Shown in pieces: positions 16,258 through 25,518 of a stretch of DNA of 46,059 bases. The stretch is from a virus: positions 1 to 46,059 of the IMG/VR virus record IMGVR_UViG_3300046007_009697, one strand, 5' to 3'. Positions within the stretch are counted from its first letter, which is position 1, and the number at the start of each line of letters is the position of its first letter. The position numbers and the translations under genes are program-made. The notes under the pieces were generated by a model. It was not told where the DNA came from. It worked only from the letters and a program-made list of their open reading frames with translations, and did no database searches.

Positions 16258-17010
16258 TTATTTAGTGATTGGTTTATAGATGTATGGGTTTGGAAATCCA
16301 CGATTTATGAAATCCGAATCTAACATATTAGTAAATCTAAAGTGACATGACCATCTAATCGTATCATTTAATATATCGCCGGATTCATGTACTAACAATG
16401 TTGAAAAAATTACAATATCACCGGCTTCAATAACTGGCTGTATTCCGTTACCTTCAAAATCAACTTCTGCAAACCCATTATTTGATTTAAATGGAAGTAC
16501 GCCTTTTTTGTGTGATCCTGGGTACACAATTATAGATCCGTTTTCTTTGTTTACATCGATAAGAGGCACCCAAACTACCAATGAATCCATTGATGCTTCC
16601 ATAGATGACCAATCTTGATGGGCTGGTGTTTTGTAATACGTTATATGTTTTGCAAGTTTTGGATGATTGAAAAACAAAACAGGACGAGTACACATTACAG
16701 GGAAGTCTAATCCAAGTAATTTTAATTCATTTAATAATTTATCTTCAAGGGGTAATTTGTATAATTCAATAAGCCCTTGTTGTATTATTTTACCGCAATT
16801 TATAAATACGGATTCATGTTCATTAAACAACCGTATCATATTTTCTTGGAATGTTCCGGTATATCCAAACTTATTAAATTGTATTTTAAATATTGATTCT
16901 GCTGATGTTTTTAATTTTTCTATATATTCTCTTGAAAAAAAGTTTTTATATATGAAGTATCCATCAGTTTCTATCATTTTTTTAGGCAAATATTGTTTAT
17001 CTAACAGCAT
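16258..17010 (-). CDS. PhyH-family Fe(II)/2-oxoglutarate dioxygenase
   Basis: 250 residues from the ATG at 17010, which has GGAG six bases upstream; two in-frame upstream ATGs lack this and lie within the preceding gene. The double-stranded beta-helix iron site is HQD at residues 131-133 plus a distal His208 (LVHESG), and Arg219 (IRWS) for 2-oxoglutarate. GSIIVYPGSHKKG is the typical PhyH loop. It would hydroxylate a small molecule, lipid or sugar in the cytoplasm. In this cassette it probably hydroxylates a sugar or acyl group. The start overlaps the FkbM-propeller gene by 14 bases. Confidence 0.85.
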   Translation of the reverse strand: MLLDKQYLPKKMIETDGYFIYKNFFSREYIEKLKTSAESIFKIQFNKFGYTGTFQENMIRLFNEHESVFINCGKIIQQGLIELYKLPLEDKLLNELKLLGLDFPVMCTRPVLFFNHPKLAKHITYYKTPAHQDWSSMEASMDSLVVWVPLIDVNKENGSIIVYPGSHKKGVLPFKSNNGFAEVDFEGNGIQPVIEAGDIVIFSTLLVHESGDILNDTIRWSCHFRFTNMLDSDFINRGFPNPYIYKPITK

Positions 17011-18547
17011 ATCCAACTCCAGTCTCTCCAAAATTATTTCCATTATAAAATAATAACTCTTTATCGTTTTCAATTATTATATATGGATAACAAACCATAA
17101 ATGAATCCCATCCTTCATCTGAAGGTTTAATTTCATTAGTAAAAACACGTTCCCAATTGATACCATCTATTGAGATTGCACGTTGTATTCTATATGATTT
17201 ATTTGAATCCGTTCTGTAATCAATATCGCCACGAACAGAAAACCACATATGATATACATCGCGTTTTTTTACCACTCTAGCCGCAGATATCCCTCCTTCA
17301 GTATCACACAATGGTATACACGTAATATTTGAAGGAGTCCACGATATACCATCCGATGATGTAGCATATTTTATATCATACGTTGGTTCCATCCTACCAT
17401 CATGTTCTATCCAAGTTCTACATGATAAATACCACATCTTCCATATACCATCTTCTATTAATACATCAACCGTGCCTATATAGCCTGGCTCATTAATTGA
17501 CGATGTCATTATAGGTCCAAGTGAAACTTTTTCCCAAGTGGTTCCATTATCATTACTTGTTGCCAATCCTAAACAATTATGATATGGTACATCCTTGCGT
17601 AATGACCATCCAATATAATACAAATATTTAAGATTTCCAACAGAAATAATCGCAGTTGGCATAATACCTGCCCAATCAAACGATCCATGCTTTCCTAATT
17701 CTAATCCAACATTAGTTTGTTCGGTTAGTATGATTGATGGATTTTCTTTATCAACCTCAATATACATAGGAATACTTTTTCCGTCATTATTTCTAGTGGA
17801 ATAATAAATCCTGTATCTATCTGGGTATATATCAACTACTGGAAGTTGTGCTCGGGATTTATCAAATATCCTACCTTTTTTATCCCATCGCTTTTCAAAT
17901 ACGAAATTATAAATACCAGTTTCAAACGGTATACTATACTTATTAATCATAAAAAAGCCATATGATTCTAATAAATCTATAGATTTTTGATAATATGGAG
18001 TATCCACAAAAAATTCAATTATTAACGATTTTGCATTTCGTAATGCGTTAGGCGATCCAACTAAAAACGCATATTCAGACCCATCGATATCAACCTTTAA
18101 ATGTGTTGGATATGGTAAGCCGAGTGATGTTATAATATTATCTAAAGAATCAACTTCTACCAGTGTCTGTATGTTTGTTTTAACAATTTCAGGAGGGCCA
18201 GAATAATTTTCTAATTGTAGTGTTTTGTGATGATCTCCGATTGAATCATCAGTTTGTGCATTTAAAAAAACTGTTTTCTTTTCATCGGCAATTCCAACAT
18301 TAAAAATATTAACATTATTTAAATGTGGATTCTGTTGTAAATTTTCAGTTAACCCAACAAAATTTATTTTGTCTACTTCAAACGCATATACGCTTGACAC
18401 TCGCTCTGCCATATATAAAGAAAACCAACCAAGATTCGCACCCAAATCATAAAAAATTGAATCGTTTGGGATTGAGTCTAAATACTCTTTTATATTGTCT
18501 TCTCGATGGTGTGCGCCGTGGGTATATTTATAAGTTATTGTTTGCAT
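16997..18547 (-). CDS. Fusion of FkbM-type methyltransferase and GH43/GH130-like beta-propeller
   Basis: 516 residues. Residues 1-~215 match FkbM methyltransferases: DLGANLGWFSL at 34-44 (SAM motif I), AFEVDKINF, and HLKVDIDGSEYAFLVG. Residues ~240-516 carry repeated blades that end in a S.DG..W pattern (TSNDNGTTWEKV, TSSDGISWTPS, SIDGINWERV), as in five-bladed glycosidases of families 43, 32/68 and 130. No family-specific catalytic acid can be assigned by eye. The combination suggests methylation and then trimming or binding of a glycan, or propeller-guided targeting of the methyltransferase. It overlaps the upstream gene by 20 bases. Confidence 0.78.
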   Translation of the reverse strand: MQTITYKYTHGAHHREDNIKEYLDSIPNDSIFYDLGANLGWFSLYMAERVSSVYAFEVDKINFVGLTENLQQNPHLNNVNIFNVGIADEKKTVFLNAQTDDSIGDHHKTLQLENYSGPPEIVKTNIQTLVEVDSLDNIITSLGLPYPTHLKVDIDGSEYAFLVGSPNALRNAKSLIIEFFVDTPYYQKSIDLLESYGFFMINKYSIPFETGIYNFVFEKRWDKKGRIFDKSRAQLPVVDIYPDRYRIYYSTRNNDGKSIPMYIEVDKENPSIILTEQTNVGLELGKHGSFDWAGIMPTAIISVGNLKYLYYIGWSLRKDVPYHNCLGLATSNDNGTTWEKVSLGPIMTSSINEPGYIGTVDVLIEDGIWKMWYLSCRTWIEHDGRMEPTYDIKYATSSDGISWTPSNITCIPLCDTEGGISAARVVKKRDVYHMWFSVRGDIDYRTDSNKSYRIQRAISIDGINWERVFTNEIKPSDEGWDSFMVCYPYIIIENDKELLFYNGNNFGETGVGYAVR

Positions 18548-20006
18548 TTATATACCAAATATTATTTTTATTCTTTACTTTTATTTTAAACTTTAACTCG
18601 AAATTATTTAATGATCGTTTAATTGCATATTCATTGTATGGATCATTGTAACCATCACCAAACAAAACTGCTTCTGGCCAATTTAGTTTACAATAGTTTA
18701 ATATACTTGTAAGATCATTACTATCAATTATGCTATTAATGTAGATTGCGTCTGCAAAAACATCCTGTTCAGCTAATGTTTCTAATCCTATTTTTGGAGT
18801 TGTGCGTAGAACGTAAACACTATCCTTAATATTCCAACAGTTTATTATAAAGTTTTCCCATAAAATAGATAACTTTTCAGATATACGCCTTCTATCTTTT
18901 TCAAGTTTTGCATTATATTTTTGTTCATATGCAGCTAGGTCTCTATTCCATTCATTAATAACAAATATTTTTGCATTTGGCGCGTTTTCTTTAATTGCTT
19001 TTGTAGATACGCCACACCAATTACCTATTTCAATAACACTTAACATATCATTTGATAAAATATGCTTAAACATATTATTATATTTTGGATCAAACCAGCT
19101 CTCAAATCCAATTTTATCGTATTCAGCAGTATCTTTATATGCGTATGACGTATCCGGTTTATCTACTTCATTTGAGTATGACTGTAACAAACTTCCTGGT
19201 ATTCCATGTTCGCGTAATTCACGCATCTTATTTTTTCTGCGTAGTTGTCTGTAGTAATCAATTATGGGTTGGTGCCAATCTCTTGAGAATACACCACAAT
19301 ATGGATCTAAATTAGCGCCGATATCAATTTGAGTAAGTTTATTACCATACTCTAAGTAGTTTTTTGACATTATAATTTTACCAGAAACAGAGCATGCATA
19401 TAGTATAACAGGAGATGCTTGTTGTTCTATATATTTGTTTAAAACAAAATTTAATTCAGACTCTATCTGATCTTGTTTTTGCCAAGATTTTTTCAAATCA
19501 GTTTTAATATGATCTGTGTATTTTAGTAATTCAAGATTTTCTAAATGTGGTGGTCCAACTAGTATTATAGGACGGTTCAAATTATTTAGTATTTCAAAAA
19601 ATAATTCCATTTGATCGGATACAGTCATATAACTAAACAATGTAGCTGGGAATTTTCCACATTTTTCATCTAATTTATGAATTATTTCAAAATATTTTTC
19701 AAATCTTCTTACATATTGTGTATCATGCTCATTTCCAAATATCAATCCGTTTTCTAAATCTTTATCTGCTAATTTATATGAAATCAAATTATTTAAATGA
19801 GTTGCTACTGTTTTAACTTCATCATCGTTTAATTGTTTGTCCCATGATTTAGTTTCAAATAAAATTCCATATTCTCCATCACATAAACGTATAAACGTGA
19901 AGTTTTCACTAGCCTTTATCTTATTGATTAGTATGTTATAATACTCATCAAATTTTATGTTTGAACTAGAATGTACCTTCCATATATTAAACGCATCAAA
20001 TTTCAA
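18528..20006 (-). CDS. Two-domain protein: GT-D-like glycosyltransferase + methyltransferase-like domain, TTG start
   Basis: 492 residues, starting at TTG. GGAG lies six bases upstream and no ATG occurs in frame for more than a hundred codons, so the TTG looks real. Residues 40-50 (RLCDGEYGILF) match the R-GDGE site of the GT-D (DUF1792) fold, with a later IILVGPPHLENL strand. Residues ~310-492 resemble a Methyltransf_24 domain (VIEIGNWCGVSTKAIKE, then ADAIYINSIIDSNDLT) in which the usual IDGDH is degenerate, so methyl transfer is doubtful. A 44-base gap separates it from the NeuD-like gene. Sugars unknown. Confidence 0.65.
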   Translation of the reverse strand: MKFDAFNIWKVHSSSNIKFDEYYNILINKIKASENFTFIRLCDGEYGILFETKSWDKQLNDDEVKTVATHLNNLISYKLADKDLENGLIFGNEHDTQYVRRFEKYFEIIHKLDEKCGKFPATLFSYMTVSDQMELFFEILNNLNRPIILVGPPHLENLELLKYTDHIKTDLKKSWQKQDQIESELNFVLNKYIEQQASPVILYACSVSGKIIMSKNYLEYGNKLTQIDIGANLDPYCGVFSRDWHQPIIDYYRQLRRKNKMRELREHGIPGSLLQSYSNEVDKPDTSYAYKDTAEYDKIGFESWFDPKYNNMFKHILSNDMLSVIEIGNWCGVSTKAIKENAPNAKIFVINEWNRDLAAYEQKYNAKLEKDRRRISEKLSILWENFIINCWNIKDSVYVLRTTPKIGLETLAEQDVFADAIYINSIIDSNDLTSILNYCKLNWPEAVLFGDGYNDPYNEYAIKRSLNNFELKFKIKVKNKNNIWYINANNNL

Positions 20007-20050
20007 AAGAGTCTCCAGATAAAAAATTAAATTTATTAATAAATATTATA

Positions 20051-20755
20051 CTAATAAACTTCTAGAGCTGTTTTTTCTTGACGCTTGGCAGGTGACCCCA
20101 TATAAAAAGATCCATCTTCGGTTGATTTTGTTATCAATGATCCCATTGCCACTAAGCAACCTTCTCCTATAGTAACACCATCTCTAATCGTAGCATTAAC
20201 TCCTACCCATGCTCGTTCTTTGACATGGCAATGTCCAGACAAAACTGCATGGGATGTAAAATAAACATGATCTTCTATTTTACCGTGATGACCGATGTGG
20301 TTGCCACTCCATAATGTTACATTGTTTCCTATTTCTGTAAATGGCTGTATTGTATTATCTTCTAGTATAAAACAGTTGTCTCCTATACTATTTGCAAAGT
20401 TAGAACACCGTGAAGAAATATAAGAAGCCATTGTATAATTCTTATTAAACTTGGCATCCTCGTATATAGATTTGCGAATTGTATTCATTTTTATACCAGT
20501 CATTGGTATAAACATATGATAATCAGAAGAAGAAAATTCTGATTCGATTGATTGATATGGCACTACCGGCAGCCCTTTATAAAATCTTGTGCCATTTGGT
20601 ATATAATCTTCGTGTGCCGTAAATCCAACAACTTCATATTCTGAATCATTTGTGAAATAAAAGTGCGCTAGTTCAGCTGAATCAACTAGCCCAAATATTA
20701 CAACTTTTTTATTTTTTGTAAACATAGGTTGTGTACTCATATAATCCATAATCAT
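20051..20755 (-). CDS. NeuD/PglD-like sugar O- or N-acyltransferase
   Basis: 234 residues; Met at positions 1, 3, 6 and 11 are all possible starts and none has a strong ribosome site. An N-terminal nucleotide-sugar domain (KKVVIFGLVDSAELAHFYF) is followed by a left-handed beta-helix of hexapeptide repeats (IGDNCF, IGNNVTL, IEDHVYF, IGEGCLV), with HIGHHGK supplying the likely catalytic His. Relatives acetylate amino sugars such as bacillosamine or sialic acid using acetyl-CoA. The nearby DegT-like aminotransferase would provide the amino group. It overlaps the upstream methyltransferase gene by 47 bases if the first ATG is used. Confidence 0.85.
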   Translation of the reverse strand: MIMDYMSTQPMFTKNKKVVIFGLVDSAELAHFYFTNDSEYEVVGFTAHEDYIPNGTRFYKGLPVVPYQSIESEFSSSDYHMFIPMTGIKMNTIRKSIYEDAKFNKNYTMASYISSRCSNFANSIGDNCFILEDNTIQPFTEIGNNVTLWSGNHIGHHGKIEDHVYFTSHAVLSGHCHVKERAWVGVNATIRDGVTIGEGCLVAMGSLITKSTEDGSFYMGSPAKRQEKTALEVY

Positions 20756-21359
20756 TTCTAACTACAAAATTTCTGCTTAAGTTATTTTTTAAAAACCAAC
20801 CAAGCTCATCAATTGAAACATGAAATAAATCATCACGCTCCCAGTCAACGTGCTTTGACATTAAATTAAAAGAAATTCCATGATTGCATTTATCCCAAAC
20901 TTTAATTATAACTTTTTGAAAAAAATCCATCATGTCATCGTATGATAGCTCACGTTTTTCTGTAAAAACCCCGTTTAATATTACAAAATCAAACACTGGT
21001 ATTTCAGAGTCTGCAGTGAGTATGTCTAAATTATAGAGATTAATATTAGAATTATTTTTGTATTTATCTCTACAAACGTTTATGTATGATTCATTTATGT
21101 CAAGACCAGAGTAATTTATATTATATTTGTTATCAGATTTTAAAAGATAATCAAAAAAATGTCCTGATCCGCACCCAAAATCTAGTATTTCTATATTAGT
21201 ATTTTCATTTAAATTGATAGTAGAATACTTTACTATTTCTTCCATCACTTTATATCGAGTCTGTGTATCGCGCTCGTTGGGCCAATCAACACCAAGATGA
21301 GTATCACCATGTGCCTTAACGCATTTATCATAATGCTCTGCTATTTTTAAATAATTCAT
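20709..21359 (-). CDS. Class I SAM-dependent methyltransferase
   Basis: 216 residues. ILDFGCGSGHFFDYLL is motif I, YSGLDINESYINVCR is motif II and DFVILNGVF is motif IV, the pattern of small-molecule methyltransferases. It sits between the NeuD-like acyltransferase and the WbqC-like gene, with a 4-base overlap to the latter, so it likely acts in amino-sugar assembly. The target atom is unknown. Confidence 0.83.
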   Translation of the reverse strand: MNYLKIAEHYDKCVKAHGDTHLGVDWPNERDTQTRYKVMEEIVKYSTINLNENTNIEILDFGCGSGHFFDYLLKSDNKYNINYSGLDINESYINVCRDKYKNNSNINLYNLDILTADSEIPVFDFVILNGVFTEKRELSYDDMMDFFQKVIIKVWDKCNHGISFNLMSKHVDWERDDLFHVSIDELGWFLKNNLSRNFVVRNDYGLYEYTTYVYKK

Positions 21360-22030
21360 ATTAATGTAAATTTATTTAGTTGTTTGTTTATGTGCTCTGG
21401 GTCATGTGAGAACATTATGTCTAATATAGACGTGTATGGATTTTCAAACTCAACGTTTTCCATTTTTATAAATTTTAAAGAAATTCCATCATCTTCAAAA
21501 TATGATTTCTGATATAATGATTGTCCACCTATTGCATTTATATATTCAGTTGCAGATGATTTTATAACAATTTCTTTTATCATTTCTTGACTTTTTAATC
21601 CATCCACATTAAACACAGACGATGATTGTTCTATTTCTGTATCAATACCGATATATTTACATATTCGATATATAATAGATAAATTGAACTCTGATATTGT
21701 TTTATCATAAACAGTAAATTCAGGTTCTATTATAGTTTCAATAATATTTTTGTAATATGGGGATTTAGAATACAAATTTTCTAAGGTTTTAGTGAATCGT
21801 GTTACATATGCATCTGATATATCTATAAACGTTTTATTGCATGGTACATGTTGGCTAGCATTTTTTATTGGTACGTTTATTGAAATTCCATTTTTGATTA
21901 CGTTCCTTGTCATATAACTTCGTTTCATAAAAGAAACATGGTCTAAATTTACATATAAATCAACTGCATTTATAAGTTGAAAATAACCTATGTATGGAAA
22001 AAAATATGGTTGCATTATGCCGAGTTTCAT
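21356..22030 (-). CDS. WbqC-like protein
   Basis: 224 residues. The N-terminus MKLGIMQPYFFPYIGYFQLI and the later YVNLDHVSFMKRSYMTRN and NVPIKN segments are the signature of the WbqC family (PF08889), found in polysaccharide and O-antigen clusters. It is usually annotated as an enzyme of sugar-amide or acyl transfer with unsettled chemistry. The neighbouring DegT-like aminotransferase and NeuD-like acyltransferase fit an amino-sugar pathway. Confidence 0.85.
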   Translation of the reverse strand: MKLGIMQPYFFPYIGYFQLINAVDLYVNLDHVSFMKRSYMTRNVIKNGISINVPIKNASQHVPCNKTFIDISDAYVTRFTKTLENLYSKSPYYKNIIETIIEPEFTVYDKTISEFNLSIIYRICKYIGIDTEIEQSSSVFNVDGLKSQEMIKEIVIKSSATEYINAIGGQSLYQKSYFEDDGISLKFIKMENVEFENPYTSILDIMFSHDPEHINKQLNKFTLI

Positions 22031-22035
22031 TTATA

Positions 22036-22677
22036 TTATTCTCGATTTGCTTTTGTGTAAATTTCAAACTTTGATAAATCTGGGTACGGTAGTTCTAAGT
22101 CTTTATGCTCAATTGGTTGTCCTTTTGAGGTATAAAATTGATTTATCAACAACAACCCACGTGCAGCCAGCTCTGGCATCATATAGAAATTCCAACCTAG
22201 CATATCAAAATTATCCTCATGGTATGAGCATTCACGCCTTCCACTATATCTAGCACGTTTAAACCAAAAATACGCCTGTTCATCATCTGTTAGTATTGCA
22301 CCACCCTTTGACAGTTTAAAGTGTTTGTACGGTCCTGTAAATGAAACGCACATATGTGTATTTGGCATATACATATTCGAAGTAAAACGTAAGGCGCTAT
22401 CCCATACTTTTGTTGGGGCTAGTTGGTATGCACCTTTTAACGTGGTACCATCTACTGGTTTAAAATTAACCTTGGCTCCCGCATGAATTATTTCACAAGG
22501 AACAGACGGATATGTTCTAGCGGGTATTTCTATTTCCATCCCTTTTACATTTTCATACATCAATGCCAAAAATAAAGCATTACTTTGATTATCAACGGTG
22601 ACTACATATGGAGCACCCGTATAATCAGATAAAGCTTTTTCAAAATCTTCTGTTATTTTATAAATTCCATTTGCCAT
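22036..22677 (-). CDS. Short DegT/DnrJ/EryC1-like PLP aminotransferase
   Basis: 213 residues against ~370 in the usual family. Present are YVVTVDNQSNALFLAL (phosphate-binding end), PARTYPSVPCEIIHAGA, VWDSALRF with the Asp that faces the pyridine nitrogen, and SFTGPYKHFKLSKGGAIL with candidate PLP-binding lysines. The C-terminal small domain that normally completes the active site is missing. The ORF has a normal stop, so this is a compact form rather than an obvious frameshift. It may transaminate a keto-sugar, or have lost activity. It is 5 bases from the WbqC-like gene. Confidence 0.78.
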   Translation of the reverse strand: MANGIYKITEDFEKALSDYTGAPYVVTVDNQSNALFLALMYENVKGMEIEIPARTYPSVPCEIIHAGAKVNFKPVDGTTLKGAYQLAPTKVWDSALRFTSNMYMPNTHMCVSFTGPYKHFKLSKGGAILTDDEQAYFWFKRARYSGRRECSYHEDNFDMLGWNFYMMPELAARGLLLINQFYTSKGQPIEHKDLELPYPDLSKFEIYTKANRE

Positions 22678-22692
22678 AATATTACCTCAACA

Positions 22693-23436
22693 TTACTGTC
22701 TATATTTCTTTAAATCAACATGTTTAAATAAACCTTCACCATGTGCTACCCTAAATGATTGCCTTGCCCACCATTTGGATATATTACCTTCTAATTGAAT
22801 ACCGGTACCAGCGAACTCAGAAACTGTATCATAATAAAATTTTGTTTTATACATGCATGGATTATTTGTCCAGTTTCCATATCTAGATGTAGTTATATAA
22901 TAATCATTAAATTTTGATATGTGTTCTGGAAATTTTTTATCTGGATGCTCAACCCAATGAACGCAGTCTAACAAATGCGGGGATGTGCATTCAATTTCTG
23001 GATCGTAATAATTTAGTTCGTTATCTTTATGCCTGAGTGAGAATAGTGGATGTCCTGGTTCTAGGCGATGTCTATATTTTACGCAAGAAATCTCATCATA
23101 TAATAGTTTTAAACCAGTTTTTAACCTATCATACGTGGTTTCTTTATTTTCAATCAAATGCCAATCGTGTTCCAATAACAAAATATTTTCATTTTTTGCT
23201 TGTTGCGCCAAATGTATAAACGCTTTTCCTATTCCAATATTTTCTTCCATTGGAATGTATTGCATACCAAAATGTTCTGCTATTTTACGGTCATCATCCG
23301 AAAATTCTTGAAATAATATAACCGAATCATCTACAATATCAAAAAATCCATTTTTATAATATGTAAACAATGTGTCAACTAATGTTTGACCACTGTTCCA
23401 TGCCAATATACCAACACTTATAGGTAACTTATTCAT
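22693..23436 (-). CDS. GT2-like glycosyltransferase
   Basis: 247 residues. The start ISVGILAWNSGQTLVDTLFTYYK and later NILLLEHDWHLIEN fit a GT-A enzyme of the GT2 type, where EHD replaces the usual DxD. The late YDPEIECTSPHLLDCVHW and RQSFRVAHGEG segments would hold the acceptor. It lies next to a second GT2 gene with a 3-base gap. The metal site is not canonical, so confidence in activity is moderate. Confidence 0.75.
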   Translation of the reverse strand: MNKLPISVGILAWNSGQTLVDTLFTYYKNGFFDIVDDSVILFQEFSDDDRKIAEHFGMQYIPMEENIGIGKAFIHLAQQAKNENILLLEHDWHLIENKETTYDRLKTGLKLLYDEISCVKYRHRLEPGHPLFSLRHKDNELNYYDPEIECTSPHLLDCVHWVEHPDKKFPEHISKFNDYYITTSRYGNWTNNPCMYKTKFYYDTVSEFAGTGIQLEGNISKWWARQSFRVAHGEGLFKHVDLKKYRQ

Positions 23437-23439
23437 ATA

Positions 23440-24081
23440 TTATCCAATTCCAAAACATATACGTTCATACATATTACGATCTGCATTTTTTACAGAATCC
23501 CACTCTGGTAAATCAGAAGTGGAACTCATTTCAGTATCGATTTTAAAGTTTCTAAGAACAAATTTTTTACAAGGATTTATATCCTTTATATAATTATCTC
23601 CACACCAAATTTTTAATTGATCAGGTATATCAATCCAGTGTATTTTGTTAAAAAATAAAGCACACCCCCATCCCCAATCATTCATACCAGGTCTCCATTC
23701 TTCAAGATACGGAGTTTCTGCAATTTCTTCTTTTTCATAATTTCCTTGACCCATACCAATTATACCTAAATTAATAAAATTACTGGATATTAGCAAGTCA
23801 AATATAATCGGATCGAAATTTATATCGTCATTTAATAATGCTATATTATTTGATTTCGCTAGTTTTACGCCTAAATTCCACGATGGATTAACAAATAGAT
23901 TTTGTTCTGGTTGTATCAATTTTATTTTATTATTAACTTCTATAAAGTATTGATTGAAGTTGTTATTATTATCAATTAAAATTATTTCATCAATAAAAAT
24001 AGATGCAGTTAGATCATCTAATAGTTTAAATAATCTGTTAGATTTCCATAATGTTGGTATTATTACGCTAAATTTATCCAT
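23440..24081 (-). CDS. GT2-like glycosyltransferase
   Basis: 213 residues. The FSVIIPTLWKSNRLFKLLDDL start and NNIALLNDDINFD metal motif are standard for GT2, with PSWNLGVKLAKSN between. It overlaps the upstream methyltransferase gene by 19 bases. It is shorter than typical GT2 enzymes and has no membrane segment, so it acts in the cytosol. Confidence 0.8.
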   Translation of the reverse strand: MDKFSVIIPTLWKSNRLFKLLDDLTASIFIDEIILIDNNNNFNQYFIEVNNKIKLIQPEQNLFVNPSWNLGVKLAKSNNIALLNDDINFDPIIFDLLISSNFINLGIIGMGQGNYEKEEIAETPYLEEWRPGMNDWGWGCALFFNKIHWIDIPDQLKIWCGDNYIKDINPCKKFVLRNFKIDTEMSSTSDLPEWDSVKNADRNMYERICFGIG

Positions 24082-24653
24082 TTTGAAAATTCTTCAATTG
24101 ATATAATATTAAACAAATCAGACCTATTCTTTAAATAAAATTCATATGTTAAATCATCTGGAATCGAAATTAAATCCGAGTTACCAAATTGTATTATCCC
24201 ACAACCATAATCTGTATTAACAGTTTTTAACGTAATGTTACTATTTGTTGCTCTAAGAATTGCAATCGCTTTCCAAACATCGCCGGTCCATTCTCCACCA
24301 TGATCATTGCGTTCTTGCATTTTTTGTGTTGAAGGCAAACAATCATGACATAATATTGTACCGTTATCTGTCAGATGATTTAATGAATTACTTATATCTC
24401 TTAATACTTGATCATAGTGGTGTAGTCCATCTATAAAAATAATATCGAATTTGGTGTCTGGGGTTAGTTGCTCAAAATATTCATCTGATGTGCCAACAAA
24501 AGAGACTGGGGCTATGGGGAATGGCTCAACCGATATTTTATTTAAAGCATGTATTTTAATAAAATTACAAGTTGGATCCTGTGTTCCTATTTCTAGGTAA
24601 GACTCGTATTTGTTTCTATCTATCAGCCCGTTAATTATGTCCCATCGCATCAT
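24063..24653 (-). CDS. SAM-dependent methyltransferase (Methyltransf_24-like)
   Basis: 196 residues. SYLEIGTQDPTCNF is a reduced motif I, FDIIFIDGLHHYDQVLRDI and TILCHDCLPS are the IDG-H and HD signatures of the Methyltransf_24 group. Met1 and Met2 are both possible; GGAAAAG lies upstream. It overlaps the flanking glycosyltransferase genes on both sides, strong evidence for one operon. Confidence 0.8.
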   Translation of the reverse strand: MMRWDIINGLIDRNKYESYLEIGTQDPTCNFIKIHALNKISVEPFPIAPVSFVGTSDEYFEQLTPDTKFDIIFIDGLHHYDQVLRDISNSLNHLTDNGTILCHDCLPSTQKMQERNDHGGEWTGDVWKAIAILRATNSNITLKTVNTDYGCGIIQFGNSDLISIPDDLTYEFYLKNRSDLFNIISIEEFSKWINLA

Positions 24654-25518
24654 AATACTTTTCCAGTAATTTATCTACAACTTGTTTTTGTGTATAAAAG
24701 TTTATAACCTTATTGAATCCATTTTTTGCAATACGTTCTCTTTCTACTGTGTTTTCATGATAATAATTTAACTTTTCTACACAGTCATACATTGAATCAT
24801 AATAAACAATGTCTTCGTTTTCTATAAAAATTTCATGAAGTTTTTTATTCTCATGTAGTCTATCAGTTATTACCAACTTTCCGCATGCCATTGCTTCAAA
24901 AATTCTTCTAGTAATTTCACCCCATCTGCTATTTTGAATTACCATAAGACCTTTATTTAAAAATTCAGTATGCTGTTTTGCATCTAAGCCGTTTTTATTT
25001 CCAATTGCACCGTCACCCCACTCTGTTAATTGATCTAAAAACTGAGATCCACCACGTCCACGAGTAGTTACTGCAACATATTCTGGATTAGCTTCAATTG
25101 GAAATTGTACTCTAGTATCCGCGAAATGTGTTATCCATTCTGCGTTTATTCCACGGTGTTTGTATTCTAAATAAGAATCATAGTCAGGTGTTATAGTTAA
25201 ATGAAATCTATTTGACTTTGGATAGTTTCGTTCAAAGTTTTGTGGATCATCGCCACTCTCCTGAATCCAAAACGCATCTACTAATTTTTTATCTAAGTAT
25301 GCTGAATCAAATCTTCCCCAATCCATAAATAAAACTACATCAGTTTTTGGGTTTGATTCAACCCACGCCTTCAAACTGGTTTCATGATATATGCCGGTTC
25401 TGTTTGAGCCGATTGAAATAATTTCGGTTTCCCATCCTCTGGATTCAAATTCAGCTATTAATGAGAATGGGGTAGACCATTCTTCATAATCATACGCATA
25501 TATAAATGTTATTTTCAT
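24631..25518 (-). CDS. CgeB-like GT-B glycosyltransferase
   Basis: 295 residues. After a Rossmann start (KITFIYAYDYEEWSTPFSLI), the C-terminal half has GLMVIQNSRWGEITRRIFEAMACGKLVI, the region typical of the CgeB/Glyco_trans_1_2 family where the Glu and Arg bind the donor phosphates. It is shorter than GT4 enzymes. Its start overlaps the next gene by 1 base. Confidence 0.8.
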   Translation of the reverse strand: MKITFIYAYDYEEWSTPFSLIAEFESRGWETEIISIGSNRTGIYHETSLKAWVESNPKTDVVLFMDWGRFDSAYLDKKLVDAFWIQESGDDPQNFERNYPKSNRFHLTITPDYDSYLEYKHRGINAEWITHFADTRVQFPIEANPEYVAVTTRGRGGSQFLDQLTEWGDGAIGNKNGLDAKQHTEFLNKGLMVIQNSRWGEITRRIFEAMACGKLVITDRLHENKKLHEIFIENEDIVYYDSMYDCVEKLNYYHENTVERERIAKNGFNKVINFYTQKQVVDKLLEKYYDAMGHN

